DNA of 64,000 nucleotides from Cepaea nemoralis (taxonomy: Eukaryota; Mollusca; Gastropoda; Stylommatophora; Helicidae): positions 421,001 through 485,000 of the forward strand of contig JACEFZ010001381.1 of the NCBI GenBank assembly GCA_014155875.1, written 5' to 3'. A model generated the notes under the pieces. That model was not told the origin of the DNA and did not search any database. It saw only the letters and a program-made list of their open reading frames with translations. The first letter of the stretch is position 1. Each line of letters opens with the position of its first letter. Positions 53,725 through 64,000 of this stretch are shown here, in pieces. The translations under genes were made by a program, and so were the position numbers.

Positions 53725-56700
53725 ATGGTGCTAATCCCTGTGAAGTCCCATCAGGCGGTGATAGTGCCGGGCCCCCTGCCTCGAGGGGGTCCACCCATGA
53801 CTACTGGTGGTCACCTTCCCCTGTGCTGTGGAGTCAAGGCACAGAGGAGTAGGTTAAGAGCTATTGACCAAATACCAAGGACACTCAACATACTACAGTG
53901 GAATGCCGAAGGAGTTTATAACAAGAAAGAATCCCTGACACAGCGTCTTCATAAAGATAGAATAGATGTGGCATGCATTCAAGAGACACACCTCAACGCC
54001 AAGCGCAAATTTTCAGTCAGGGGATATCAGGCCACACGTTTCGACCGCGAAGGACATAAAGGAGGAGTTCTAATACTTACACGAAATACAATACCTTGCA
54101 GCGAAGTATCTGTGATCTCTGACAACCAAACAGAAATTATAGGTGTTGATATAATGATAAAGGACGTGAAAATAAGAATTTACAATCTTTATAGCCCAGC
54201 AGATAAGGATCTTACACTCTCAAACATGAAAATAACTGACACAAATTGCATTATTGTCGGAGACTTTAATAGCCGTTCAGAAAGATGGGGATACCCAGAT
54301 ACTGACAAAAGAGGAGATGAAGTGGAGGACTGGGAAATAGACTCAAATCTCCATCTACTCAACAAAGCGGATGACACACCGAGCTTCTACTCCAGAAGAT
54401 GGATTACCACTTCTACTCCAGACTTAGCTTTCTGCACAGGAGACATCCTCCACAAAATCGACCGCCATGTGCTGGACCAATTAGCAGGTAGTGACCACAG
54501 ACCAATCAAGCTTGTAATGAATATGGAGTGTGTTCCACAGGAGCAAAAGCCCTTGCCCCGCTGGAATTACAAACGAGCAGATTGGGACAGGTTTGCCACA
54601 CTAACAGACAAATATTGTGAAAACATAAATACACGATATGGCAACATGAAGCAAATGGTGGAAAGTCTAAACAGAGCAATAATACAGGCAGCCACTGAGT
54701 CCATTCCAAGAGGAGCGAGGAAAAATTACAAACCATACTGGACTGAAGAACTACAAAGTTTGGAGGACAAAGTTGAAGATGCCAGGAAGACAGCAGAGAG
54801 AGAACAAACAACTGAAGCGAACATCTCTCTCAAAGCCATCTCAGCAAAATATAAAAGAACAGTAAATCAAACAACAAGAGATTGTTGGAGGGAAAAAACA
54901 GAAAACCTGAATTTTGACAGGGATGGAAACAAACTATGGAAACTAGTGAAAGCCATGAACAATGAAGGACCTAGAAACAAACAAATAACAATTAAACAAG
55001 GAAATGCCTTGCTTACAGGAAAAAAGGCTGCAAATGCACTAATGGAACACTATGCCAGTGCAAACCACATTGATATTACAGCCGAACAGAAGAAAGCAAT
55101 CAAAGATAAACAGATACATCATAGTAATACAGAGACAGCAGCAGAATATATGATGGCAAATCTAACAATGGAAGAAATGGAACAGTCAATGAATACCCTA
55201 CAAAAGAAGAAATCACCAGGAAAGGATGGAATCACAAATGAAATGCTAATAGGACTAGGGACAAAGGCAAAAAAGAAACTACTAGCAGTCCTAAATTACA
55301 GCTGGAAGAGGGGAATAGTCCCACAGGCATGGAAGGAAGCTATACTAATACCAGTCCCAAAGAAAGGAAAAGACCTGGAAGAACCAAATGGCTATCGACC
55401 TATCAGTCTACTTAGCTGTGTAGGAAAATTAATGGAACGCATTATCAATGGCAGGCTAACATGGCATCTGGAAGAAAACAAACTCTTAACACCACACCAA
55501 GCAGGATTCAGAAAGTACAGATCCACTGAAGATCAAATAACCTATATAGCTCAGGAAATAGAGGATGCCTTCCAAGAGAAAACGCACACACTAGCGGTCT
55601 GGATAGATTTAGAAAAAGCATTTGATAAAGTATGGAAGGAAGGACTGAAAGTAAAACTGCAAAAAATGCATGTTTGCGGGAAAATGTACAAATGGATCAG
55701 CCACTACCTTGAGAACAGAACTGCCAGGACAAAAGTACAAGGACAAACCAGCAAAATGATGCTGTTGGAGCAAGGTGTCCCCCAAGGAGGAGTTCTTTCA
55801 CCAACATTATTCCTAGCATATATAAACTGACATCACGGAAAATTTTCCAGCCAGAGTACACACATCATCCTTTGCAGATGACCTAGCCATATGGACATCT
55901 GAAGAATATATTAGTACAGCTAACAGCAGAATACAGCAAGCCCTATTAGCACTAGAGGACTGGTCAAAATCATGGCTAGTGAAGATAAGTGAGGAGAAAA
56001 CAACATGCACAGTGTTCTCCCTCTCAAATAAAACTCAGCAACCTAAGCTGGTATTGAATGGAAAAATATTGCGCCATGAAGAAAATCCAAACTATCTCGG
56101 AGTCACCTTTGATCGTCGCCTGACATGGAAAACACAGGTTGAGAAAAATCGAACAAGAGCAAGGCAAAGAATGGCAATCATGAAAAAGCTTGCTGGTACA
56201 ACGTGGGGAGCAGATGAGAAAGTTCTCAAGAAGCTATATACTGGAAGGGTGAGGCCAGTACTGGAATATGGCATTGCAGCTTGGGCAACAGCAGCTAAGT
56301 CAAACTTTAACAAAATAAGTAGAGTCCAAAACCAAGGAATGCGAATCATAACTGGAAGCCTGAAGACAATGCCTATTAATGAACTAGAAAAGATCACTTG
56401 TTTACAACCAATGCAGGACAGAAGAGATAGCAGAGCCCAGCAACAAGCAGAAAAATTTAGAAGATTGACAGACCACCCTATGTATAACAGGTTTAATGGT
56501 TTTGGAAAAGGAAGACTGAAGCGTAGCAACTTTGTAGAAACTGCAAAACGAAAGATTAGGGCAGATCCCATACTTAACATATCAACAGTCAAGCCCATTT
56601 ACTATGCACACAACTTCCCAGCTTGGAGACAGCAGCAACTGCCTGAGATGATAGAAAACATTCCTGGTATTGAGAAAAAGAACACTCAGCATGAAACCGA

Positions 56701-57539
56701 AAGAAGAGAAATAACCCTAAACTACATAAAAGAACATTACCCAAGCAGCAATTGGACCCATGCATATACAGATGGATCAGCCAAAAATTCAATAGAGAAT
56801 GGAGGAGGAGGAATTCTCCTAAATTTAAAAAATGGAGTGAAAAAAACACATTCAGTGGCAACTGGAAAGTTTTCAAGTAACTTCAAAGCAGAGGTAGAGG
56901 CTCTGAAAACTGCAGCAGAAATGCTCTTGATGGAGGAAAATAAAGAGAAGCAAATAGCTATCTTCACAGATGCAAAGTCAGCTGTCTCAATACTCAAGAG
57001 CAATAACAGCACAGAAATAGCTGACCTAAGAGCAGCACTCCATGGTCTAAGCCAGAAATCCAAAAAAGTTGTAATACAGTGGATCCCATCACATTGCAGT
57101 ATACCTGGAAATGAAGAGGCTGACAGACTGGCAAAAGAGGGCGGACGACTACCACAGCCTGACATAGACATAACTTACAATGAGGCAAAGAGGTTGATAA
57201 AAAGCACCTATAAAACCAAATGGGAATCAGAGCATCCAGGCCACCAGAAGGATGATGCATATTACAAACTCGACCGAAGAGAACAAGTAGCAATCTTCAG
57301 ACTCCGCACAGGACATAACAGGCTGAAATACCACTTGTTCAATAAACTAAAAATAAGAGATACCGATGAATGTAATTGTCGAACTGGAAAAATGACAGCA
57401 AAACATTTGCTGCAGGATTGCCCAATATATGCAGAACAGAGAAAGATATTTTAGGCCCACACCTGCTTCATTTGAGGACAAGCTCTATGGAGATATCAAT
57501 AAGCTCAAGTTGACCACAGCTTACTTTAACTACATACAG
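53725..57539 (+). pseudogene. RH-LINE copy 4 polyprotein, two 1-bp frameshifts
   Basis: 53725-55830 covers endonuclease and RT up to GVLSPTLFLAYIN. An extra base at about 55828 breaks the frame just before the FADD box. Reading continues in another frame to 57454, covering FADD, thumb, RNase H and most of the Cys/His motif, where an extra A (about 57453) makes a stop at the KIFW position. Apart from these two lesions the ORF is open, so this copy is young. The N-terminal leader is altered by one inserted T (ATCCCTGTGAAG). Confidence 0.93.
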
Positions 57540-57627
57540 GTTGACATTTAAAGGTGTATGAAGAAGTATTCAGACTGCCACACTTCATACCACAGGTATG
57601 TCGGTTACAAAAGCCTCCCAGAGGCAT

Positions 57628-57903
57628 GAAATGGAATATTGCTCGGATAGCAAATCCATTACGTGGAAAGTCCGAATCAAAAGCTCACTGTGTGAGCTTC
57701 ATAAAAGGTGGAAAAAGTGTCCTAGTGGCACGAAATGGAATATTGCTTGGATAGCAAATCCATTACGTGGAAAGTCCGAATCAAAAGCTCACTGTGTGGG
57801 CTTCAAATAAGGTGGAAAAAGTGTCCTAGTGGCACGAAATGGAATATTGCTTGGATAGCAAATCCATTGCGCGGAAAGTCCGAGTCGAAAGCTCACTGTG
57901 TGG
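57628..57903 (+). repeat. 104-bp tandem repeat in RH-LINE 3' UTR, 3 units (copy 4)
   Basis: TGGAATATTGCT at 57632, 57736 and 57840, period 104 bp. Confidence 0.92.
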
Positions 57904-58367
57904 ATGTCATCTGCACACTGCATTCTTCTGGTTTCCGGAAGAACAGCCTATGGTGAACGGAAGGCCCAATATACGGAAGTGAGGCTAAGCAGCCATGTGC
58001 AGGACGTGACGATTCCTTGGGTGAGCCCAGTACCAGAGCGCTGTGTGTTGGCTCTGCAATTATGGAATCCTCCTTGGATGGCGGGGAATGCCCATGGTCT
58101 GCCCCTGCCTTCCCTTGAGGGCTGACCAGGATGTCTTTGGCTGTTCTATATGGGCCAGCTAGGATGGGAGATAACACCACACCAGTGAGAGTCAAACGTC
58201 CTAAGAAACCCCCGGGAAGGTTAACCCGGTCAACAAATGCCCGCAGAAGTCGGATGTGTCGGCCTAACGGCGCAAGAACGCAGCTCTGCTGTAAACAGGC
58301 ACAACACAATCACATCCACACAAAAAAACTCCGGATGAACGAAGAAGAAGAAGAAGAAACCAATGTA

Positions 58368-58660
58368 CAAGTCCTTCAAGAAACAAATGAAGATCATAAA
58401 CTGATTAGAGATATTAGACATAGACAGTCACAATCTTTTCGGCATGTTGTGAGAAGAAATTTATTGGAGAACTTGGTGACAACTGGCAAGATTGAAGGGA
58501 AGAGACCAAGGGGAAGACCGAGAAGTCAATACCCGGATGGCTTGGTCACGTGGCATGGTCTAGACAGAAACACAGAGCTGATCCACGACTCTGGTGATCG
58601 AGTGAGATGGCAAAACATGACCGCCCACGCTTATCAGCATGGCACATGATGGATGGATGG
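58368..58660 (+). mobile_element. RTE-like LINE fragment, right part, module M3
   Basis: Encodes the RTE C-terminus (ETNEDHKLIRDIRHRQ, ENLVTTGKIEGKRPRGRPR, WHGLDRNTELIHDSGDRVRW, final HGT) in one open frame, better preserved than its duplicates. Ends GATGGATGGATGG before AACCTACCAT (58661-58670). Confidence 0.85.
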
Positions 58661-58670
58661 AACCTACCAT

Positions 58671-59344
58671 GCATGTCATGGGAGATGACTAAGGAGGGTT
58701 ATCTTGTGACCGGATTCTCCATTCCATAGAAAACTTTAGCTGCAAATTCCAGCCAACCGTGATCATTTTGTTCTGCAGTATACATCTGATGAGATACAGC
58801 ACAATATGCCAGTTAATAAATTGGGCAATTTATTATTTGTGTTCTCTTGGTTTAATGTATATTTGAATATTATGTTTCTTGGCCAGAGAGCATTATACCT
58901 TTGATAATTGTGCAAGAAATGTTATGGTGGTAGAAGTATAGTTTAATACTTTGTTGTGTGGCATTCTCTTCACTTGTCATCAAAAAGCTTTATTGTGTTA
59001 TTCACCAATACATCAATTTGTTGTAACTGACTTTATTGTCATATGTAAGCTAGCATTTGAGGAGCAGTATGCATATGGAACCTGCAGGCCAATTGGAATC
59101 AAACCGCTTTGCGATGGTTTTAATACAATGGCATGAGTGCCGGTCATTCAGAAATCAATGGCAAAATACTGAATGTAAACCTGCCAAGAAATCACAAACA
59201 GTTAAAAATACTGGGGTTGACTGTGACTCCTTTTAAAGGATATGCAACTAACTTTGTACATAAACTCACACAAAAAATCTAAGCATAATTAGCAGGTTTA
59301 AGTGTCCAGCTGTTGTATTCTTATTTGTTTGTTCTGTTTTTCAG
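58671..59344. other. Intron after C3, with SINE-like body at about 59066-59252
   Basis: Homologous to 24067-24746; no coding feature. Confidence 0.5.
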
Positions 59345-59434
59345 GAACCCCTAGTTCTGGAGGTCACGAACAAGCAGTTGACGAGGACTATGAAACTATC
59401 TGTGTAATATCTTCTGATGCTGGAAAAATTATAG
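59345..59434 (+). CDS. Exon A4: first half of KH domain 4
   Basis: Acceptor TTTTTCAG, donor GTATTT, 90 bp, phase 1-1. Linker GGHEQAVDEDYE resembles A1 (GGHGQ, DEDYE) more than A2/A3. KH core ICVISSDAGKIIG unchanged. Joins C3 in frame. Confidence 0.82.
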
Positions 59435-59966
59435 GTATTTCTGCAATTGATTTAACAGTTATGTCACACTAGATCAACTACACTGTACTATATGCTTAAC
59501 TAGACATTAGACAATTATTGATTATTTTCTCAACATTGCAATTCTTTGCCTCTATGTTATTGTTCTCTGATTTCATTGTTGTTTATCCTAACTTACACAC
59601 TGTTCAAAGTGACATTTTTTGTGGTTAGTACAAATCTCATGCTGAATCGTATGTGTTCTTCAGAATTGTTTACTCCAGATATGCAGCTGCAAGTCTTTCT
59701 AATTGAATTATTCCATGCTTGCACATCCCATTTAATTTCACTAAAACAGTATTTCTATGACAAGTTACAGTTAAATGTTACATGAAAACATGTAAATCTT
59801 CATTTGTTCTCCTGCCTATTATCCTCCAATGGAACAAAGGTCCTCAACCGACTCATTCCAAGCCCTGCTATCCATGATATGCCCAGAAGATGCCTCTGTG
59901 CCCTTGCCATATTATTCATCTAGGTCTCAAATTCTCTTGCTCATGTCTAGTTAGGTCTCCCTTTAT

Positions 59967-61223
59967 TATTGTTGTACTGTGGGCTCCCACCAACTCTTCT
60001 GTCCATTGTGGAATCGTTCCACACAGGCATGAAGGGTATAATCATGTTTGATGGTGCAACTTCTGAAGAGTTTGAAATCAAGAGTGGAATTAAACAAGGT
60101 TGTGTACTAGCCCCCCCACCCACCCCACCCACCCTTTTGGAATATACTTTTCACTTCTACTGAAATATGCTGTTCGTGATCAGGATGCTGGTATATACAT
60201 TCACTCACGCTGACATGGCGGTCTCTATAATGCTCAGAATTGAAGGCCAAGACCAAAATTAGGAGGATACTAATCAGAGAGTTGCTTTTTGTGGATGATG
60301 CTGCAATTACGACTCACTCTGGGGAAGAATTACATCTGCTATCTGCATTCTCCAATGCTTGTTCTGAATTTGGTTTAACAATTAACAAAAATAAGACACA
60401 GATTATGTCCCAAGGTGCACATGGGGTACCATCAATCTTTATTGACGACGCCGAACTGGAGATAGTGGACCATTTTACATATCTAGGATCAGAGGTAAAT
60501 AGCAAATTATCTCTAGATCAGGAAATCAACATCAGGATTGGTAAGGCAGCAACAACAATGAACATGTTAGCAAAAAGAGTCTGGGAGAACAGCGAAGCTT
60601 ACTGCCAAAACAAAAGTCCTCTTCTACCAAGCCTGTGTCCTTAGTACTCTTCTTTGTGGCAGTGAAACCTGGACAAGTTACTCACACCAAGAGAAACATT
60701 TAAACAGCTTTCATATGCGGTGTCTCCGAAGAATTCTTGGTATTAAGTGGCAAGACAAATCACAAATATTGTAGTATTGGAAAGATCAGGTTGTTAGACG
60801 GTTTATTCCATGCTCAGTCTTTGTAGACTCAGATGCATAGGACATCTTAAGAGGATGGATGGTGGTAGAATACCAAAGGACATCTTTTTTGGTGAATTGC
60901 AGATAGGTAAGAGATCTCAGGGTCGGCCTCTACTATGATACAAAGATGTGTGTAAGCGGGACATGATTGATGCAGGCATTGATAATGCACATTGGGAGCA
61001 AGTTGCCGCTGAACGTGTTGCATGGAGGGCAACTATCAGAAATGGAATAAAGACAAATGAGAAAATGATTGCAGATAAAGCACACACAGCGTGAGAGACG
61101 TAAGATGCTGCATGATGGTGGAAATGACCATGTGTTCACATGCATCCACTGTGGAGGAACATTTACAGCACAAATTGGCCTTATCAGCCACACTCGCCAC
61201 CGCCATGGGTTGTAATTATTAAG
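59967..61223 (+). mobile_element. C2H2-finger LINE remnant, module M4
   Basis: Near-identical to the M2 and M3 copies: FVDD variant, C-rich run at 60111-60134, C-terminal C2H2 finger near 61140-61210. Confidence 0.85.
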
Positions 61224-61258
61224 CCTTTTTGAATCACAATGTACCAAACTATCGTCTG

Positions 61259-61293
61259 CGTCAACGTCTCTAGGGGTTTATAACCAAGGGTTC
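61259..61293 (-). mobile_element. Start of the 601-bp LTR, interrupted by RH-LINE copy 5
   Basis: CGTCAACGTCTCTAGGGG... follows GTCTG (61254-61258) as in M2 and M3; the match stops at GGGTTC, where the antisense LINE tail begins. Confidence 0.7.
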
Positions 61294-61738
61294 TTCTTCT
61301 TCTTCGTTCATCCGGAGTTTTTTTTTCGGATGTGATTGCGTTGTGCCTGTTTACAGCAGAGCTGCGTTCTTGCGCCGTTAGGCCGACACATCCGACTTCT
61401 GCGGGCATTTGTTGACCGGGTTAACCTTCCCGGGGGTTTCTTAGGACGTTTGACTCTCACTGTTGTGGTGTTATCCCCCATCCCAGCTGGTCCATATAGA
61501 ACAGCCAAAGATCCTGGTCAGCCCTCAAGGGAAGGCAGGGGCAGACCATGGGCATTCCCCGCCATCCAAGGAGGCTTCCATACTTGCAGAGCCGATACAT
61601 AGCGCTCTGGTACTGGGCTCACCCAAGGAATCGTCACGTCCTGCACATGGCTGCTTAGCCTCACTTCCGTATATTGGGCCTTCCGTTCACCATAGGCTGT
61701 TCTTCCGGAAACCAGAAGTATGCAGTCTGCAGATGACA

Positions 61739-62016
61739 TCCACACAGTGAGCTTTCGATTCGGACTTTCCACGTAATGGATTTGCTATCCAAGCAATATT
61801 CCATTTCATGCCACTAGGACACTTTTCCACCTTTTATGAAGCCCACACAATGGGCTTTTGATTCGGACTTTCCACGTAATGGATTTGCTATCAAGCAATA
61901 TTCCATTTCGTGCCACTAGGACACTTTTCCACCTTTTATGAAGCCCACACAGCGAGCTTTCGATTTGGACTTTCCACATAATGGATTTGCTATCCAAGCA
62001 ATATTTCATTTCATGC
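61739..62016 (-). repeat. 103-bp tandem repeat in RH-LINE 3' UTR, 3 units (copy 5)
   Basis: The complement of TGGAATATTGCTTGG recurs with about 103-bp spacing, ending near 61803, 61905 and 62009; one unit has lost a base. Confidence 0.88.
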
Positions 62017-62036
62017 CTCTGGGTCTTCATGCACCT

Positions 62037-64000
62037 TTAAATGTCAACCTGTATGTAGTTAAAGTAAGCTGCTGTCAACTTGAGCTTGTTGATATCTCCA
62101 TAGAGCTTGTCCTCAAATGAAGCAGGTGTGGGCCAAAATATCTTTCTCTGTTCTGCATACGTTGGGCAATCCTGCAGCAAATGTTTTGCTGTCATTTTTC
62201 CAGTTCTACAATTACATTCATCAGTATCTCCTATCTTTAGTTTATTGAACAAGTGGTATTTCAGCCTGTTATGTCCTGTGCGGAGTCTGAAGATTGCTAC
62301 TTGTTCTCTTCGGTCGAGTTTGTAATATGCATCATCCTTCTGATGGCCTGGATGCTCAGATTCCCATTTGGTTCTATAAGTGCTTTTTATCAACCTCTTT
62401 GCCTCATTATAGGTTATGTCTATGTCAGGCTGTGGTAGTCGTCCGCCCTCTTTTGCCAGTCTGTCAGCCTCTTCGTTTCCAGGTATACTGCAATGTGATG
62501 GGATCCACTGTATTACAACTTTTTTGGATTTCTGGCATAGACCATGGAGTGCTGCTCTTAGGTCAGTTAGTTCTGTGCTGTTATTGCTCTTGAGTATTGA
62601 GACAGCTGACTTTGCATCTGTGAAGATAGCTATTTGCTTCTCTTTATTTTCCTCCATCAGGAGCATTTCTGCTGCAGTTTTCAAAGCCTCTACCTCCGCT
62701 TTGAAGTTACTTGAAAATTTTCCAGTTGCCATTGAATGTGTTTTTTTCACTCCATTTTTTAAATTTAGGAGAATTCCTCCTCCTCCATTCTCTATTGAAT
62801 TTTTGGCTGATCCATCTGTATATGCATGGGTCCAATTCCTGCTTGGGTAATGTTCTTTTATGTAGTTTAGGGTTATTTCTCTTCTTTCGGTTTCATGCTG
62901 AGTGTTCTTTTTCTCAATACCAGGAATGTTTTCTATCATCTCAGGCAGTTGCTGCTGTCTCCAAGCTGGGAAGTTGTGTGCATTGTGTATGGGCTTGACT
63001 GTTGATATGTTAAGTATAGGATCTGCCCTAATCCTTCGTTTTGCAGTTTCTACAAAGTTGCTACGCTTCAGTCTTCCCTTTCCAAAACCATTAAATCTGT
63101 TGTACATAGGGTGGTCTGTCAATCTTCTAAATTTTTCTGCTTGTTGCTGGGCTCTGCTATCTCTTCTATCCTGCATTGGTTGTAAACAAGTGATCTTTTC
63201 TAGTTCATTAATAGGCGTTGTCTTCAGGCTTCCAGTTATGATTCGCATTCCTTGGTTTTGGACTCTACTTATTTTGTTAAAGTTTGACTTAGCTGCTGTT
63301 GCCCAAGCTGCAATGCCATATTCCAGTACTGGCCTCACCCGTCCAGTATATAACTTCTTGAGAACTTTCTCATCTGCTCCCCACGTTGTACCAGCAAGCT
63401 TTTTCATGATTGCCATTCTCTGCCTTGCTCTTGTTCGATTTTTCTCAACCTGTGTCTTCCATGTCAGGCGACGATCAAAGGTGACTCCTAGATAGTTTGG
63501 ATTTTCTTCATGGCGCAATATTTTTCCATTCAATACCAGCTTAGGTTGCTGAGTTTTATTTGAGAGGGAGAACACTGTGCATGTTGTTTTCTCCTCACTT
63601 ATCTTCACTAGCCATGATTTTGACCAGTCCTCTAGCGCTAATAAGGCTTGCTGTATTCTGCTGTTAGCTGTACTAATATATTCTTCAGATGTCCATATGG
63701 CTAGGTCATCTGCAAAGGAGGATGTGTGTACTCTGGCTGGAAAATTTTCTGTGATGTCATTTATATATGCTAGGAATAATGTTGGTGAAAGAACTCCTCC
63801 TTGGGGGACACCTTGCTCCAGCAGCATCATTTTGCTTGTTTGTCCTTGTACTTTTGTCCTGGCAGTTCTGTTCTCAAGGTAGTGGCTGATCCATTTATAC
63901 ATTTTTCCACAAACATGCATGTTTTGCAGTTTTACTTTCAGTCCTTCCTTCCATACTTTATCAAATGCTTTTTCTAAATCTATCCAGACTGCTAGTGTGT
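62037..64000 (-). CDS. RH-LINE copy 5 polyprotein, C-terminal half, fully open
   Basis: From the window edge to the TAA at 62037 there is no stop or frameshift, about 650 codons. Visible parts: TLAVWIDLEKAFDKVW (RT, catalytic Asp), QGVPQGGVLSPTLF, SFADDLAIW (catalytic FADD), NYLGVTFDRRLTW, RNase H YTDGSAKN, KAEVEAL, FTDAKSAV, SHCSIPGNEEADRLAKEG, and CNCRTGKMTAKHLLQDCP. All RT and RNase H acidic residues are present. Of the five copies it is the only one without a visible lesion, so it could be the most recent and possibly competent; the endonuclease half is not visible. Confidence 0.93.
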   Translation of the reverse strand, partial: TLAVWIDLEKAFDKVWKEGLKVKLQNMHVCGKMYKWISHYLENRTARTKVQGQTSKMMLLEQGVPQGGVLSPTLFLAYINDITENFPARVHTSSFADDLAIWTSEEYISTANSRIQQALLALEDWSKSWLVKISEEKTTCTVFSLSNKTQQPKLVLNGKILRHEENPNYLGVTFDRRLTWKTQVEKNRTRARQRMAIMKKLAGTTWGADEKVLKKLYTGRVRPVLEYGIAAWATAAKSNFNKISRVQNQGMRIITGSLKTTPINELEKITCLQPMQDRRDSRAQQQAEKFRRLTDHPMYNRFNGFGKGRLKRSNFVETAKRRIRADPILNISTVKPIHNAHNFPAWRQQQLPEMIENIPGIEKKNTQHETERREITLNYIKEHYPSRNWTHAYTDGSAKNSIENGGGGILLNLKNGVKKTHSMATGKFSSNFKAEVEALKTAAEMLLMEENKEKQIAIFTDAKSAVSILKSNNSTELTDLRAALHGLCQKSKKVVIQWIPSHCSIPGNEEADRLAKEGGRLPQPDIDITYNEAKRLIKSTYRTKWESEHPGHQKDDAYYKLDRREQVAIFRLRTGHNRLKYHLFNKLKIGDTDECNCRTGKMTAKHLLQDCPTYAEQRKIFWPTPASFEDKLYGDINKLKLTAAYFNYIQVDI

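Larger units (their letters stand above)
53421..58356 (+). mobile_element. RH-LINE copy 4, full length (4936 bp), private to M3
   Basis: 11-bp duplication AAACCAATGTA at 53410-53420 and 58357-58367; the empty site is in M1 near 23770 and M2 near 43168. Full-length 5' end with the ribozyme candidate, ORF with two frameshifts, three 104-bp repeat units, hairpin region (arms weakened: ATCCACACAAAAAAACTCCGGA) and GAAGAAG tail. It inserted into an RTE fragment. Confidence 0.96.
44060..59255 (+). repeat. KH module M3 (exons A3, B3, C3)
   Basis: Carries the 601-bp LTR, the Gypsy remnant without RH-LINE copy 2, the 88-bp insert, a hAT remnant interrupted by an RTE element, and RH-LINE copy 4. It has no RH-LINE at the copy 1/3 site, giving the empty sites used above. 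Exon C3 is the most divergent C exon. Confidence 0.85.
59256..64000 (+). repeat. KH module M4, truncated by window edge (exon A4 only)
   Basis: Intron and LINE content follow M2/M3 (same C2H2-finger LINE with the C-rich run, same start of the 601-bp LTR), then RH-LINE copy 5 interrupts. B4 and C4, if present, lie beyond 64000. Confidence 0.8.
61294..64000 (-). mobile_element. RH-LINE copy 5, minus strand, runs off the right edge
   Basis: Starts (3' end of the element) with TTCTTCTTCTTCG, then the hairpin arms TCCGG and CCGGA around a T run, the conserved 3' UTR, three repeat units (about 61739-62016) and the ORF. It inserted into the 601-bp LTR of M4. The 5' half, including any ribozyme and the second target duplication, is outside the window. 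Confidence 0.95.

Overview
This is animal nuclear DNA, most likely from an invertebrate (lineage not determined). It has small exons with GT/AG splice sites, long AT-rich introns, and many retrotransposons and DNA transposons. Nothing bacterial is present: no operons, ribosome-binding sites or CRISPR.

The host gene is on the + strand and runs through the whole window; its start, end and promoter are outside. I find three glycine/arginine-rich exons (D1-D3: 2301-2450, 5161-5310, 8679-8795) and then a tandem array of KH-domain exons. Each KH module has three exons: A (90 bp, N-terminal half of the KH fold up to the first Gly of the GXXG loop), B (56 bp, rest of the loop and following helix), C (133 bp, last strand and helix). 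The order is A1-B1-C1-A2-B2-C2-A3-B3-C3-A4. Splice phases match at every joint, including C to next A, so the product could carry three complete KH domains and part of a fourth. The gene is an RNA-binding protein; a DDX43-like KH helicase is one candidate, but no helicase motif is in the window.

The array consists of four genomic modules of 15-19 kb (M1 about 10068-24657, M2 24658-44059, M3 44060-59255, M4 59256 to the edge). Comparing them shows empty sites for most transposon insertions. M2 is a hybrid: its left part matches M3 and its right part matches M1, with the switch at about 35549-35578 inside an old hAT transposon. One unequal crossover explains this, unless it is an assembly artefact.

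The introns are mostly mobile DNA. The main family is a single-ORF LINE (AP endonuclease, reverse transcriptase, RNase H, C-terminal zinc-binding motif; I/Ingi-like), here called RH-LINE. Five long copies are present: copy 1 16440-21404, copy 2 29057-33735, copy 3 35932-40801, copy 4 53421-58356, and copy 5 from 61294 past the right edge on the minus strand. The three copies with a visible full 5' end start with a 146-nt segment that can fold as an HDV-like self-cleaving ribozyme. Their 3' UTRs carry a variable-number 103-bp repeat, a terminal hairpin and a GAA-type tail. Other elements are RTE-like LINEs, a second LINE with a C2H2 finger, a mariner, hAT remnants, two solo-LTR candidates, a Gypsy remnant and tRNA-like SINEs.
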